Positions 33,221-45,176 of a stretch of 64,000 nt of DNA are shown here, piece after piece (the stretch's first letter is position 1; each line of letters opens with the position of its first letter). This DNA is from Sclerodactyla briareus (taxonomy: Eukaryota; Echinodermata; Holothuroidea; Dendrochirotida; Sclerodactylidae): NCBI GenBank assembly GCA_026419785.1, contig JAODTK010001255.1, positions 62,001 to 126,000 on the forward strand. Reading direction: 5' to 3'. The notes beneath the pieces are model-generated. The model was not told where the DNA came from, did no database searches, and saw only the letters and a program-made list of their open reading frames with translations. A program made the position numbers and the translations under genes.

Positions 33221-36200
33221 GTCAAAAAAATCCGAGATAGCCTTCCTAGGGATAGAGCGGTTCAGCCACGCCGTTTCGAACCCCATGTGCAAAGTTTCAA
33301 ACAATCAGACGAAGCGTTGAAGAGCTACTGGGCCATTGCGAAAAAAAAGGTTCTTCTGGAAATCAAGATGACAGCCGCCAGAGCGCCACTTTCAAACTAG
33401 TCCGATATTTCTTCATGTTTGAAATGAATTGACAATGCGAGAAAAGTTTGAAGCAAACCGACAATGCGACAAAAATAAGTCTCTAATCTGTTCGAAACTG
33501 ATGTTACGATTCAGAGGAAAGCTTAGAACATATAATAGGGTATTAGAATGTATGGATGGAAGATCGTTTGCAAATATGACTTGCTTCAATACTACAGCAT
33601 TCAATTGCAGGCCTGCAAATGGGAAGACTACAGATGCGTTCACGAAGAGCGCCCTCTCTTTCTCTGGTTACAGGTTACTTAGTACATAACAGGTCATATC
33701 AAAGAACTGAAATGAGATGAATCGTACGCAATGTGACGAATTTAGGCACTATACACATGGTTGCATGGTGAAACGTACCATGACGCGCCATAACGGACCG
33801 ATATAGGCACCCCCGAACAAGAATTCTCGTTTATTGGATAACATTTCCTCAATCCTAATTTAATCCATAATCCTATCGAAGAACATAAGCAAATACAATA
33901 GGAGTAGAGCCACTCAGGAAAACCTAGTTGGACCCCCCACACCTTAACTGAACCACAACGTAGGAGCAGATACCGGCAGCTGAAATAGCGATTAAAAATG
34001 TGGTGAATGTAGCATGATATTTTCAGCAAATTTCGAGGATTATCAGGAACGCCTGCTGAAATGGCGACTATTGTCAATGACTTCCTTACATGAAAAGTTT
34101 TAAAGAAACACAACAAAGACAACACAAAAAACAAGTATATACCTCCTACGAACGGCAACAAGGCATGGAATTTCAGAACCGTCAGAGTTTTTCCAATTTG
34201 AGGTAGTAGGAGATGGATAATTATCGAGCTGGATCATGAGTGTGAATGTGCTGATAGAAATATGGAGATCAAGATCTATGGGGGGAATGGGCTCTGGGAA
34301 GCAAGTATTTTTTAAAAAATAATGAATAATTCTTTGCATGTAGGCACGTGAATAGTGGCCTGAGTTCGACATGTACACCCGCTGTAGCTCGTAAGGGCCA
34401 TTCGACTGCTTTTGATCGCTTTCGTTCTATTGAGGTGGTCTCTAAGCGCTTTACTGTGTGAAAATACAAAAATAAATTATAAAAACCAAAACCACTTTAA
34501 TATGAACCAGACCGGCCACCAATCAATGTCTCAGGAGATAGTCGACGTAATAAACATTACGCACCCAAAGAGTCTAACGAAAATTACTGCTTCCAGGGAA
34601 ATATCTAAAATAGTATCGTCAGAAGATTGCTGTTCGACGGCTATGGGTCCTTTAGGAGATTGATCTGTTGATGAAAGGAGAAAGACAAGACAAAAGAAGA
34701 GCAGAAACAAAATGAATTAATGATGCTCACTTGCAGCGTATCACGACAGAGGTTTTTTCGCTGAGAGGTAGAAAAGAAAGAAAGTGGAATCGATTGATCT
34801 CGAAGTCGCTCTGGACACGTCCCTTACAGGGTCATCAACTACGAAGAGATCCACACAGCTGTGAACAAACCACCCTTCCCCCTCCAACAACCTATTGTAA
34901 TACAGCAACAATGAAGTCCAGTAAGCAATCAGAGAATAGTATATCTTAAAGAATGAAGAGTATCCTGGAATAAAAGCAGTCAAGTGGTTCACTTCACTCG
35001 AGTATTCCAGTGTAGTCATACCCCTGTTATTAAATTGACACGAATTGTCAATAACTCAATCCTGATCATTAAGGCCGACGTGCTTATATAATACCAATAC
35101 ATCCAAATTACGTAATTCCGTAACTAACAGTAACAGTGATCCTGAATTTGGGAGTATCAAGAAAGAGAAGTTGCCGGTTACCTGCGCCCGTGTGGTGGCG
35201 CCAGGATTTCCCCGTCGGAAGGTCCAAGTAAGTTTCCCGCCGGGTGGCCCAGGATCTTCAAAGATTCCGAGCCTAATTTCTCCCCTATGTCAAAACCTGA
35301 TTTTTTATGTTTTCTACTTTATACTTTTTTCTCCAAGAAATGAAACAAAAAAAATGAAATCAGGGACTCCCACTCGATTAGGCCACTCTGGAAATTGGAT
35401 TATGCTGCAGGCCGTTTCACCCTCCCCACAGAATTGTAAAGTAATCTCTTTCCAGGGGCATTTCGAAGAATCCATAATATATAGTCAACTTGAATGGCCA
35501 TATTGTATAATTTTAGGGCGATAGGAGCAGTGGGGTACCCCACGGGGGGGGGGGGGGTGGGGGGGGGTCGGAACCCCCCAGGACCCAAGTGACCAATAAT
35601 GTTCTAACACAAGAACTGATATTTTTTACAGTTCAGTAGTTCAAGTTTTCAGCTGTTATTTAAGATGGTGCTATTGAGATGTGTCTAGGGGCCCCATAAA
35701 TTCTTATACTTACTTAGTATTATTTTTGCCAATAGGGAGGGTGAGGCCATTATGAGGGCGCACTTCACTTTGGGTTCCGACCTCAACCCCTTCCCCCAAG
35801 ACACAAAGCGCCGTACGCGCTTGACATAGGGGGTGGATTTTACAGTGATCTCAAACATTAAGAGATGAAACCGCAAAGAAGCAAAAAACCACAGGCGCGA
35901 GAAAGCGCGCCTGAAGAAATTTCCTGCTTTAATAAGGGAATTTATGAAGAAGTTGGAAATAGTTACACTGTCGGGGAGGAAACAGAGGCCTTGGTCGGGG
36001 TGTGTGTAAATCTTAGCTACCCACTCGGGCAACAATCCCGAAGAAGGGGGGGGGGGTAGCTCTAACGACGGGGGGGCATGTTGCTGCCCCCCCTTCCCCC
36101 CCCCCCCCCACGTCCGACAGTATGTACCGATATAAATAAGCAAATGTACCGACAGACCGCCAGACTGACAGAAGTTGGGGGGGGGGGGGGTGGCCCTCCC

Positions 36201-36550
36201 TGCCACCCCTTCCAGTTGCGGCTATGCGTGCTGGGAAGAATATTCATGGGACATTTAATACCCTTCCGTCCTAATTTCCTAATTTCTTCTTGTTTGACCA
36301 TTTAAGATATTGTGGAGCTTCCACTTTGTCGAGAATTGTTCCTGTCCTTGATTCAATTGAGTTAGGAAACCTGCGTTGTCATATGTTTGCTCAGAAAAAA
36401 ACAAAAACAGTTGTGGGTTCATCTACGGGGAACCGTGACCAGAGTGGTCGTGGATTTGGACAGTGTCGATAACTTGCGCCGTCTCTTCCAACTCCCAATC
36501 GGAGGAGAGATCACTGAATACCCCTGAAAGTGAGAGAACTGACTCTATAC
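33221..36550. other. No convincing gene; repeat R2 copy 3 and a poly-G cluster
   Basis: Open frames of 80-140 codons near 33742-34161 and 35171-35524 lack motifs. Poly-G or poly-C runs lie near 35545-35570, 36050, 36097 and 36178. A 173-codon antisense frame at 35685-36206 is created by these runs. R2 copy 3 is at 35725-35800. Confidence 0.5.
35725..35800 (+). repeat. Poly-G/C-ended repeat family R2, copy 3
   Basis: GCCAATAGGGAGGGTGAGG, ATGAGGGCGCACTT and GGTTCCGACCTCAACCCC match the other two copies in order. Here the C run is short. Confidence 0.6.
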
Positions 36551-36685
36551 CGTCTTGCTGGCAGGTCGGGCCGGTGAACCCAGGCCCACAGCCGTTGATG
36601 CATACCCAACCCAGTTCGCCGAGCAATGAGAATCAATGCAATGACACTCGGAGAGCAACCAGCGCCAAAGCGTCCCGTCGCGGCA
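36551..36685 (-). pseudogene. EGF-like exon of a MEGF/Tie-type receptor, frame-broken
   Basis: The 135-base segment is bounded by a pyrimidine-rich stretch ending in AG (36686-36687) and a GTATAG donor (36545-36550, minus strand). It encodes, across three frames, CRDGT, FGAGC, ECHCIDSHCS, then GWVCINGCGPGFTGPTCQQD. The order C-x3-GT-FG-x-GC-x2-C-HC-x5-C and C-x3-C-x-PG(F/W)-x-G-x2-C is the multiple-EGF (laminin-type EGF) module. That module is found in MEGF10, SREC and Tie-like receptors and is repeated once per exon in many invertebrate deuterostomes. One base gained or lost at each of three points would account for the breaks. It may be a true exon with assembly errors or a pseudogene. Neighbouring exons were not found within several kb. 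Confidence 0.7.
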
Positions 36686-36719
36686 CTCGCGGAAAACAGT
36701 AGAAAGAAAGGGAATGATA

Positions 36720-37545
36720 GATATATAGGAGATTAGAGAGAAGGGGGGCGGGGGGGGGGGGGGTTGGGGGGGGGGGGGGTTAGAGGGAGAAACACGGAGA
36801 GAAATTATTTAAGAAAAAGGGGAAATGATATATATGCATATTCATGATTCGCTGTTCATACACGAAACCTAATCCGAGGCGCGGAAAAAGGTAAAGCTGG
36901 GGGGTTATCCTTCTTGGCCTGATTCCATTCTGCCACTATTTGGATGACTCACTCAAAATTGCAAATTGGTGAAAATTTGGTACGATTCTGGCAGCCTTTC
37001 GAATTTCCCACGGAATCTGGTGCCCATGGGGTCGAATGGGATTCGAATACCATGTATGTGGATGGCGCACTGCAGAAATTCTATAGAGGCATGGCAGCGG
37101 GTAATCCTCGGGAATATCAAGTATCATCCATCGTCTACACACGAGACTGTAGTGATACGGTGTCCGCAACAAGCTACAATCCCCGACAAAGGTAATAGAA
37201 ACAACCCCGCTCCCCCTCCCCCCCCCCCCCCCTTTTTCAATGTTGAGTGCAACTGCCAGAGTCAGCAACTAAAGGGGGGGCGGGGGTGTCAGATCCCGAC
37301 AAAAGTCGTCCTAGTAGTTTGTGTCATTACTTTTGCCGGGGATTGTCGGAGCGCTGTACCAAGGATAATAGCGTACCATGAAGGCTGTTAATTGTGTATA
37401 TACGTTCTGTACGGTGTTTCAGCGGAAAACTGGACAAGTCGAACAAATTCTCCTGTTGCAGTCAGTTTTGACCAAAGTGAAAAAAAATTAAAACTAGGCC
37501 GCTAAGATTGTTCGAGTGGCGGAAGGGGGGGGGGGGGGGGGAACG
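36720..37545. repeat. Cluster of poly-G/poly-C tracts
   Basis: Runs of 10 to 14 or more G occur near 36745 and 36768, a C run near 37207-37232, GGGGGGGCGGGGG near 37274, and 15 or more G near 37526. CCTTTCGAATTTCCCACGGA (37000) and the rest are unique. Open frames through the runs are composition artefacts. Confidence 0.8.
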
Positions 37546-37837
37546 ACGAGAAGAAGTCACTATGACTGTAACTTGGTCGGAGAAAGTAAGTTGTCAGAGG
37601 AGATTATCAGTTAGTACGAGGCACCTAAAAAATCTAGTTGTGGCTGCCCCGGACTAAGCTCTGTCACGGAAGTTTGGCTAGATGGCGTAGGGACGAGGAC
37701 AGGCTCTGTTAGAACCTCCCAAATGTGCATCATTGTCATCCCTGTATATAACGAGATGGGGGAGAGGGGGGGGTGGGCGTATCTACCCGTGGTAAGCTCC
37801 TTGTGACAGCAGACACACCTTCAAGAAGCAGCCATGT

Positions 37838-38035
37838 TAGGTACACAAGAATTGAAGGAAGGTGGATAGGAGGGAAATTGAGAGGAAAAAGAGCAGAAGA
37901 GGAACGAATAACGAGAAGTAAGGAAATGTAGAGAACGGTAAGGAAGAAAAGAGAGGAGAGCCAAAAAAAAAGGGGGGGGGGAACATAGAGAAAGGGGTCA
38001 GGAAAAGCGAAGGAGAAAACAAAAGGATAGTTAGA
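37838..38035 (+). repeat. Polypurine tract of about 190 bases
   Basis: The plus strand is almost all A and G (GAAGGAAGGTGGATAGGAGG at 37854 through GGAGAAAACAAAAGGATAG). The minus-strand open frame of 199 codons at 37736-38335, rich in Ser, Phe, Leu and Pro, is a consequence of this and is not called as a gene. Confidence 0.85.
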
Positions 38036-38632
38036 AAAAAACTGATGCATGGTTGAAGTAATATATATAGCCCATATGTAGTACGAGCTACTGCCTACAA
38101 CTCTCTTACTCCGGTCACACCCCTCTCCATAGTAGACTGGGCCCCGCAACTGTTGCCGAAGGGAAGGGTCAAACGAGGAGGCGATACCGCTCCCGTTGTG
38201 GCTACCTCGAAGAAGTCGGGTCACGTCGTAATGGGCCGCCTGTGCCCAAACGCCCACGAGGAAACGCTGAAAGAGTGGAAAATGAGATCGGGTCATTACT
38301 TCAGCAGTGGGGGGGGAAAAAAATCCTTCCTCCACCCATTCAGGGAGAATAATAAAACTAGATTCAGGTGTGTTAATTTCAAAAATAACATTAGATGGTT
38401 TTCATCACAAGTCATTTCGTACCAACTGGGGAGGAAAATCTGTAGAGGATTGCACTTGAACCCACATCATCTGACAAAGAAGTGTTCAAGTGTTGGCAAA
38501 GAATTAATTTGTTACCCCAGCGGGAAAGGTTGTGTAGGGAATGAAGGAGGACGATCATTTTCTGAAATTATCAACATTTATGAATTTGTCGCGCATTCCA
38601 GTGGTAGGATCTAGTAAGCTAAGGTTTGGTGA

Positions 38633-39092
38633 GTAGTAGTAGTAGTAGTCGCGTAGTAGTAGTAGTAGAGGTAGTTGTTATTAGTAGTAGTAGTAGTAGT
38701 AGTCGTTTTAGTTTAGTAGTAGTTAGTAGTAGTAGTAGTAGAGTTAAAGTAGCAGTGGCAGTAGTAAGTGGAGTAGTAGTCGTAGTGTAGTAGTAATAGT
38801 AGTGGTAGCAGTAGTAGTAGTAGTAGTAGTCGTAGTAGTAGTAGTGTAGTGGTATCGTTGGTAGTAGTAAGTCGTATAGTCAAGTAGTAGTATTAGTTGT
38901 AGTAGTAGTCGTAGTAGTAGTAGTAGTAGTAATAATAGTAGTAGTAGTAGGTAGTCAGTAGAGTAGTAGTGTAGTAGTAGTCCGTAGTGGTAGTCGTTAG
39001 TCGTTGGTCGTGGTGTAGTAGTAGTAGTAGTAGTAGTAGTGTAGAGTAGTAGTAGTATTAGTAGTATAGTAGTAGTAGTATAGTAGTAGTGT
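38633..39092 (+). repeat. (AGT)n microsatellite, about 460 bp, interrupted
   Basis: TAGTAGTAG runs with scattered GTCG, GTGG, GCAG and AAT interruptions. This is one of the longest simple repeats in the window. Confidence 0.97.
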
Positions 39093-39587
39093 GTTGTTTA
39101 TTACGATGCTGACAAAGGGGCGCCGGGATAGCCAGGGGGACACAAATTACAAGTTCCTTCACTATATTTTTTCGGGTTGATATTACTCCATGTTGGCATA
39201 CTATTGGTCCCCCGTCACAGGTGCCCGCTGCGTTGTACATTCCCTTTTGGACAATCTGTCACAAAATCGCGAATAATTTAATACAATTTTCTCTACAAAA
39301 ATGTCAAAACAGCCGTTTAAAGGGGGGAATAATTTCACAGATCCATGACAAAAATTGAATTATAGTAAAACTCATGTGCACTTGGCAACGTTTCGCCTTC
39401 AGTTCACTGGGGAAACGCCGTGGAAAATTTAGCGTCACTGTGCTGTTGTTGCCCCCTCCCCGAAAAAAAAACCCCGTGATCAGTACAATGTGCATCCCCC
39501 ATCCAAGTCTGTTGGTCTCCTAGTACAAAACTTTTCATAAGGCAAGAATAACCCTTGGTATTCCACAAATTTATTTTTCTACTGAGA
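39093..39587. other. No recognisable gene
   Basis: Unique-looking sequence with a run of nine A near 39460. Minus-strand frames of about 60 codons are unsupported. Confidence 0.5.
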
Positions 39588-39885
39588 GCGTGAGTGACCA
39601 AGCGGTCAAACCTTCGAGCTCATAATCCAGAGTTGGTGGGTTCCTTCCCGTGTACCATTGAGCAAGGTATTACTCTCAAAAACTGACTTCTCTCCACCAA
39701 GGAGTATAAATGGGAACCTGTGTGGAGCCTGAGTACAACCAGCTGTGATATAGCTGCTGCCACATTAATTCTCCGGGATGTCGGAGTGCGTATATACCGT
39801 TCAAATGAGCAGAGGTTGTAAGTTTGACAAGCGCCTGAGCAGATGTTAGCTGGCTAGGTGCGCTATAGAAGGGGAATACATCACA
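39588..39885 (+). mobile_element. tRNA-derived SINE
   Basis: GAGTGACCAAGCGGTCAAA near 39590 has the A-box shape of a Leu/Ser-type tRNA. About 40 bases on, GTTGGTGGGTTCCTTCCCGTG holds a degraded B box (GGTTC..TCCC). The body continues CATTGAGCAAGGTATTACTC, TCTCTCCACCAAGGAGTATA, AATGGGAACCTG, then GTCGGAGTGCGTATATAC, and ends AGGTGCGCTATAGAAGG. tRNA-headed SINEs with an AAATGGGTACC-type body are common in invertebrate deuterostomes. The terminal GCGCTATA resembles the LINE end near 61230. Confidence 0.7.
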
Positions 39886-42015
39886 ATCAGTAGCCTATCT
39901 ATTTCATATCATTGAGGTTATGAGTATGATATAGGAAAACATAGGGGGGGGGAGGGGGTGGTACTCTGTTCACTTTGGTGTGAATCTGGATACTGGCACA
40001 TGTACTTATTCTAATATCAGGTTACTTTATGATGATGTGCGAGTATATTTTCTAGGGAAATCTGACAACATAGATTATGGTAACGAGAATTTAACCACGC
40101 TTTGTACAAGTGTCCTTAGTTTTTTTTTTCAGCTAGCGCGGGCGGCCGACGGTACCGTACCAGTCATAGTCCATACATGTATTTACATACTTGTAGTGCA
40201 TGTACTTACACGAAAATTGGACGTGCGATAAGTGCGAACGTGGTATATGGAAATATTGGAATTTGGTCGCTGTATTCTTTCTCCTGCCGATACGACCTCT
40301 AAATTGGAAATTTCGGGACATTATGAAGTTTGTTTTTTTGTGCCGACAGATGTTCCAATTTAGCAAAATATTAGGGTCATGTTGAAGATGACTCCCGTTG
40401 GGTGTTATATATTTGACTCAGAATTACAGCAGAAACGTCGGAAAGTTGATATTCGCCCACCTCAGATTTATTTGGATGCAGTTATATTTTTTCACTGTCA
40501 TTCACTGGCTCAATGCCTTTCAAAAGTGTAGGACATTTGAAATACAAAGCTCACGCGGGGGGTTGCATGGAAGACCTCATAATTATAGTAAGAATTTTAA
40601 GGTAGATAAAAGATGATGCCATACGGCAAGGAATCACGACGCACAGCTGCCGTTTCTGGTTCTGAATAAAATCCCCTCTACTTTTTCATTTTAAAGGTTT
40701 CCATTTTTTATATTCTCTGCCAAGCAGGGCTTGAAGAATGTGTACACTCAATCAGGCGCGGGTTGCTTGTGTGTGTGTCAGTGTTGTGTGGGTGTGGTGT
40801 GGGACACATCTTGTCATCGCGATATGATGAAGATTAATTACTGACTTTCCACAGCACTTCTACCAAGGCTATCTTCAGTTATGAACCTTTATAAAGGTCC
40901 CAAAACAGCCGAAAAACACTAGGATGTATTTTTCTTAGATAATAAATGTGCCCCGTTTCACATTAGCATCTTGGCAATTTTAGGGGTTGTTTAAATGAAA
41001 GTTTAGTTACTCTGCGAAATGTGGCCTTCAGCGCTAATTTTTTTTTTGTTTTTTTTTTTTTTTCCCCCCCACCCCCCTTGTTATGAACAGATTATTTCGG
41101 CGAGAAAGACCGAGCGAGTTTTATATAGGCCGACTCCATAGTCCATCGCCGTACCTCAAATTATCATCCTTTATGAAAGCTTGAGAAAGCCTAAAACATT
41201 GAAAAATAGAACAGCCTATGAGGCAAATGGGTAAATACTTGGCTACGGGACTACGACACCAGTCGGAGAAGGATTCATGGGGCGTCCAATCCACAATACC
41301 ACAAATAGAAATCAATTCGCATAGTTCTATAGAGATAGTTGTACTCTTCTAAACACTAACTAATTGCTGCCCTTGTGATCATCATTCATAAGTTAGCGTG
41401 TAGTATCGCGGGGTGGGGGTGGTGGTGAGGGCAGGGGGGGGGGGGGTTCTGCAACAAACATGTTGAAGTTGAAACGGCTAGGGAAGATTGTTATGGTGAG
41501 GAGATGAGGATGAACCCGATCTTTTAGGTATGGTCAGAGAGGGCAAACTGAAGAAAACTGTCACACGATTCAAACGCGGGCAGTATATATAGTTGAATTT
41601 TAGGTGGTGACCATATGGTGAACATGTAGCTAGTATTAATAGAACGAGGTCATCATTGTGGCCTTCATACTCAGATTGACCTCGGATGACCTTGGTTGAT
41701 TTCAATAGCACTTTAAGAGTTGTTATATTTCCAACCTACCCAATTCACCATCAACGCCATCATTCAAAGGCGGAACTCTCAGCAGGCGAGTTCTACCATT
41801 GTGGGCAATAAAATAATGGATAAATAGCTGTCAAGATTGAGGTATTTTTTAGGAATTCAATACTCCCCCTACCCACATCTGTATGACCTTGACCTCAGAT
41901 GACCTTGTTACTTTTAATTGAGTTTTTCATACACCCTTACTCCACCTCCTTTTCAAAAATTAGTGTATCGGGATGTATTCCTTTCTTCTTCTAGCACTCT
42001 GGAAATTCCTGCACC
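39886..42015. other. No recognisable gene
   Basis: Poly-T and poly-C runs lie near 41040-41078, a poly-G near 41437 and GT-rich DNA near 40770-40805. TGACCTCGGATGACCTTGG (41680) and TGACCTCAGATGACCTTG (41890) form a doublet of the TGACCT-rich dispersed type. Confidence 0.5.
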
Positions 42016-42328
42016 TCTGAAGCCTTAACTGTGTAACGATATAGAAAAAAGTATCGCGCCAAAGAAACCCAATGGCGCCGGCCACACATGAACAATGGAA
42101 TTACTGAAAATGTGGATCGATCGGGGAGCGATAAACAATCAATAAACTTGTTGAACGTTAAAACTTTTGACCAATCAGGAGAATGCTTACATTCATCGTC
42201 ACAGCTCATTCAGCTCTGAGCCGCTCTGAGCCTGCTGTATCGGGGGATTTCATAGCTTAGTGTGACCGCTACAATTGGATCGTTATAGTTAGGTTATCGT
42301 CCACAGCGTGACTGGAGCTTAAAGTGAC
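42016..42328. mobile_element. Possible MITE related to the TTAA element at 5045
   Basis: The right end read from 42323 on the minus strand, TTAAGCTCCAGTCACGCTGT followed by GGACGATAACC and TATAACGATCC, parallels the 5048 end. A left end CCTTAACTGTGTAACGATAT lies near 42023. The ends are less well matched than at 5045-5480. Confidence 0.35.
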
Positions 42329-42344
42329 AATAGCATTCAACCAT

Positions 42345-42440
42345 CATCCCTGAAATGGCGCAGGTGAAAATGAGGACATGTTCCGAAACCCACAACCGAA
42401 ATTTGGCTATTCTAGCATGTGCCCTGTTGAGTTTTGTTAA
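42345..42440 (+). repeat. Dispersed repeat pair R4, copy 1
   Basis: GGCGCAGGTGAAAATGAGGA, CCACAACCGAAATTTGGC and GCATGTGCCCTGTTG match GCACAGGTGAAGGGAGGACA, CACACCCAAATTTGGAGG and GCATGTTGCCTTGTTG at 63797-63865. Confidence 0.5.
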
Positions 42441-43593
42441 ATTTTTTATAATTCATTAATAAATTCACTCGAACTGATGACGTATCGGCGGTAGGAGTAA
42501 GGATGTGGAAGGCGCTCATTGACGTACACAGTATAGGCATGAATTAATTTTGCACACTATAGCAGAAAAATATTAGTTAATATCCATAGAAGCTTAATAA
42601 CTTATCTTTCAGATCTGGTTGAACGATTTGTAAGTTTTCAATTCAGTTACTAGGCTAGTTCATTTGTCCACTGGTTGGTGGAGATACAGGATACGGATTG
42701 AACCTAGTTCCCGGTTACTCTCGTGACGTTCATGGTTTACTACGCAATACCAGAATTGTCTCATTTTCACACTTGAATCGGCCTGAAATTCTTGCTAGGT
42801 TTGGGTTCCTAAATTTAATGAAATAGATAGTCACCAATTAGGAAGTCACAAAAATACAGAAGGCACGTTCACATGGCCATTGTATCTAATGGAGATTATT
42901 TTCATACCCCATCAACAATTAACACATTTAGAGGGATGTAATGTCACTGTTGTCCTCACTCCTCAGGACTCCCTGCCCCCATAGTTTCCACCGAAGAGAA
43001 ATGTTGACCCTGGCAGTTACCTCTCATGGAGTTTTGTTCACACCCTTTCTCTTCCCATGTAACCCTCTTTCGAAGAGTGTCTGACACGGGAAGTAGTATC
43101 ATGTCATTGTGCCTTAAGGCATTACTGTCCTTCTTGATTTTTGTCCACGTGTATATTCCGTTTCGAAACAATAAAAATGTGGCCCACACGGAACAGCTGG
43201 AGTTATTCATACCCACCCATATATCCATTGTGACGATGCAACTGCTCGGCATCAAATTGACTGAAATGACGTTTATCGTTACGAGATACCGTCGCCGACG
43301 CTTCCATGCAATCAGTTGCTACCGGACGACGGGGCTTCTTAAAGTTTTTTTAAAAAAAAGATTTTTTAAATATATATTTCAAAGTCTGATTGGCACAAAA
43401 ATACCTTGGAATATCTTTTTTAATCTAAATATCTTACCCCGAAAAGATCCGCGAACAAACTGCGCCAACAACATTTCGTCGCTTCAATCGGGAATGACAT
43501 AGTAGACCTGCTTCGCTCTCTTTGTGATGTCGAGAGAACTCTTGCCGTTATTAGCCGAAAACCTAGCTCGACCCAGCGTGGTGTAAAGTCCAC
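42441..43593. other. No recognisable gene
   Basis: A 158-codon plus-strand frame at 43026-43502 has no known motif, and the opposite strand is open over part of it. It is not called. Confidence 0.45.
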
Positions 43594-43730
43594 CTGAGTT
43601 GGTGGCTGTCCTGGTGTAGCTCAGAACCCAGGGCCACGTGAGCGTTGCGGGTTCACCGGGATTGTCGGTTGGCTGGGTGTTAGCCTGTGGTATACGGTAA
43701 CTGCGATCCACGAAGGAGGTTTGTGCGGCG
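43594..43730 (-). pseudogene. Candidate exon, product unknown
   Basis: A strong acceptor (pyrimidine-rich stretch ending TTTTTCAG, 43731-43738 on the minus strand) precedes open sequence reading AAQTSFVDRSYRIPQANTQ then PTDNPGEPATLTWPWV. A CAG/GTGGAC donor at 43593 would end it. Composition is GC-richer than the flanks. The frame stays open to 43484 if the donor is not used. No family was recognised; a short extracellular or cytoplasmic linker is possible. Confidence 0.3.
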
Positions 43731-44842
43731 CTGAAAAACGATCGCAGAAAGCCCAAAGGCTCAGTGAGCCTTGACTAGAATCAATACGGTTAAAACATCG
43801 ATCGTTCAAGGGCAACGCAAGATCGATTATCCCAGAGGATGATAGTGTGTGTGTGGGAGGGGGGGGGGGGGGGGTAGGCGCTAATATAAGGTCCAAACCC
43901 ATTTAAAAATGTTGTTCAAAGTTATGTTCCATGGTTGCGAGAAAGTCCGGGAGAGGCCCCCTATGGCCGAAATGGTGTTTGACGTAACAGCTGAACAAAT
44001 AGAGGATTACATTATGTATTCCATGGTTCATTGTGATTATTAAGTAAGAATTCACAGAAGTCCTGATATTCTCTTATGAAAGTAACCATCAATACCTCCA
44101 ACCAACTACAGACGATCTCTTCACGATAATCAATAATTAAATAAGTGAACAAGAACGTGTACATTTCGATAGAAAGCAAAAAATATTTGCAGATTTGTAA
44201 AGTAGGACACTAATTTGTAATGCATGACGGGAGGCCTTTGGATTGCCTGCCCACAACATGCAGAGAAACGGCGGAGGATCCGTAAAGGAGAATCGTATTG
44301 AATATCGGTCTTGGACGATACTTCAACTTTCACTTAGCTATTGTATTAGCCCTTCTAATTTAGTAGAAGTTGTCCTTTAAAGTACAAGAAAATGTACAAT
44401 TGTGTTCACTTATTTAAAGATGGATGGTCGTCTGCTAGCGTCCAGCGAACACGCGACGGAGGAATTTTGCATGACGACACGAAAAACTATCGTAATGGCA
44501 GTCACAAATTGGTATATCGGCAGCACCTACGTTCAATATTATTTATCAAGTTTATTTGGACGGAAAAACAAAAAGCGTCGAGAAATATACCATTTGGTTT
44601 CCAATCATCCAACTTGATGGGTGCCGTATGTTGTTACAAGAGGTATTTTAATTGACGACAATCCATCTTAACACAGGTCTCTTCATTTCGAGGAGAGAAA
44701 CCCCAACCCGTGACACATTTTGGGTCCTACGGTGGGTTTTGGAGGTACCGTGGAGTTCAAAATAAAGATTTACAATGCTAAACCGACTCCATAGAAAAAA
44801 AAAAAAACGGTGACCGCGCTGGCGGCCACGAAGCTATCTTGA
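43731..44842. other. No recognisable gene; poly-G present
   Basis: An 18-base poly-G lies near 43857. Two overlapping plus-strand frames near 44392-44655 have no motif. A run of about 12 A lies near 44795. Confidence 0.45.
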
Positions 44843-45176
44843 CTACGGGTTTCCACTTTGCTGTTGGTTAGCTGAACCACGTGGTGATGCGCCATCACTG
44901 GGGTTGTAGTTGGTTCCCGCGATATTCTGCATCGGGCTATAAGGATCCCCGTGAATCTCGTCCGGGTCAACGCATCGGTTTCCGGAACCGGAAGCGACGA
45001 ACCCCACCGGCCGGTTGGGAGTCCACACGGCAGTGAACGCTGCTTGACTGGGGGCAATGACAGGGTCACTGATTTCACTGTTCGCTCCTCCGGTGACACG
45101 AAGTGGGACACGCTCATTCTTCGACTTGCGGGGGCAACGACACGTAGTTGTTGAGGATGTGTAACTCCGGTTTAGT
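44843..45176 (-). pseudogene. Candidate exon, product unknown, one frame change
   Basis: After an AG at 45177-45178 the minus strand reads TKPELHILNNYVSLPPQVEE. It then continues in another frame as RVTGGANSEISDPVIAPSQ, FTAVWTPNRPVGFVASGSG and PYSPMQNIAGTNYNPSDG, and stops at 44843. Codon choice, GC content and the absence of low complexity look like real coding sequence. Extracellular immunoglobulin or HYR-type domains were considered but the key residues are not convincing. It lies on the same strand as the candidate exons at 43594 and 46851. Confidence 0.35.

Noticed and set aside
33069-33400. Lys/Arg-rich nuclear-protein-like frame
   Set aside because: It lies across a duplicated dispersed segment; overlapping frames on both strands are equally open.
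35685-36206. 173-codon minus-strand open frame
   Set aside because: It passes through several poly-G/poly-C runs and repeat R2; Pro and Gly runs come from these.
37736-38335. 199-codon minus-strand open frame, the longest in the window
   Set aside because: It is the complement of a polypurine tract, giving runs of Ser, Phe, Leu and Pro, with no domain, splice or start support.
39588-39700. Functional tRNA gene
   Set aside because: The A-box region is tRNA-like but the B box is degraded, no acceptor stem closes, and the body continues as a SINE.
43484-45176. HYR or immunoglobulin domain in the candidate exons
   Set aside because: Short likenesses (for example TWPWVLSYTRTATNSGG) lack the conserved cysteines and spacing of either family.
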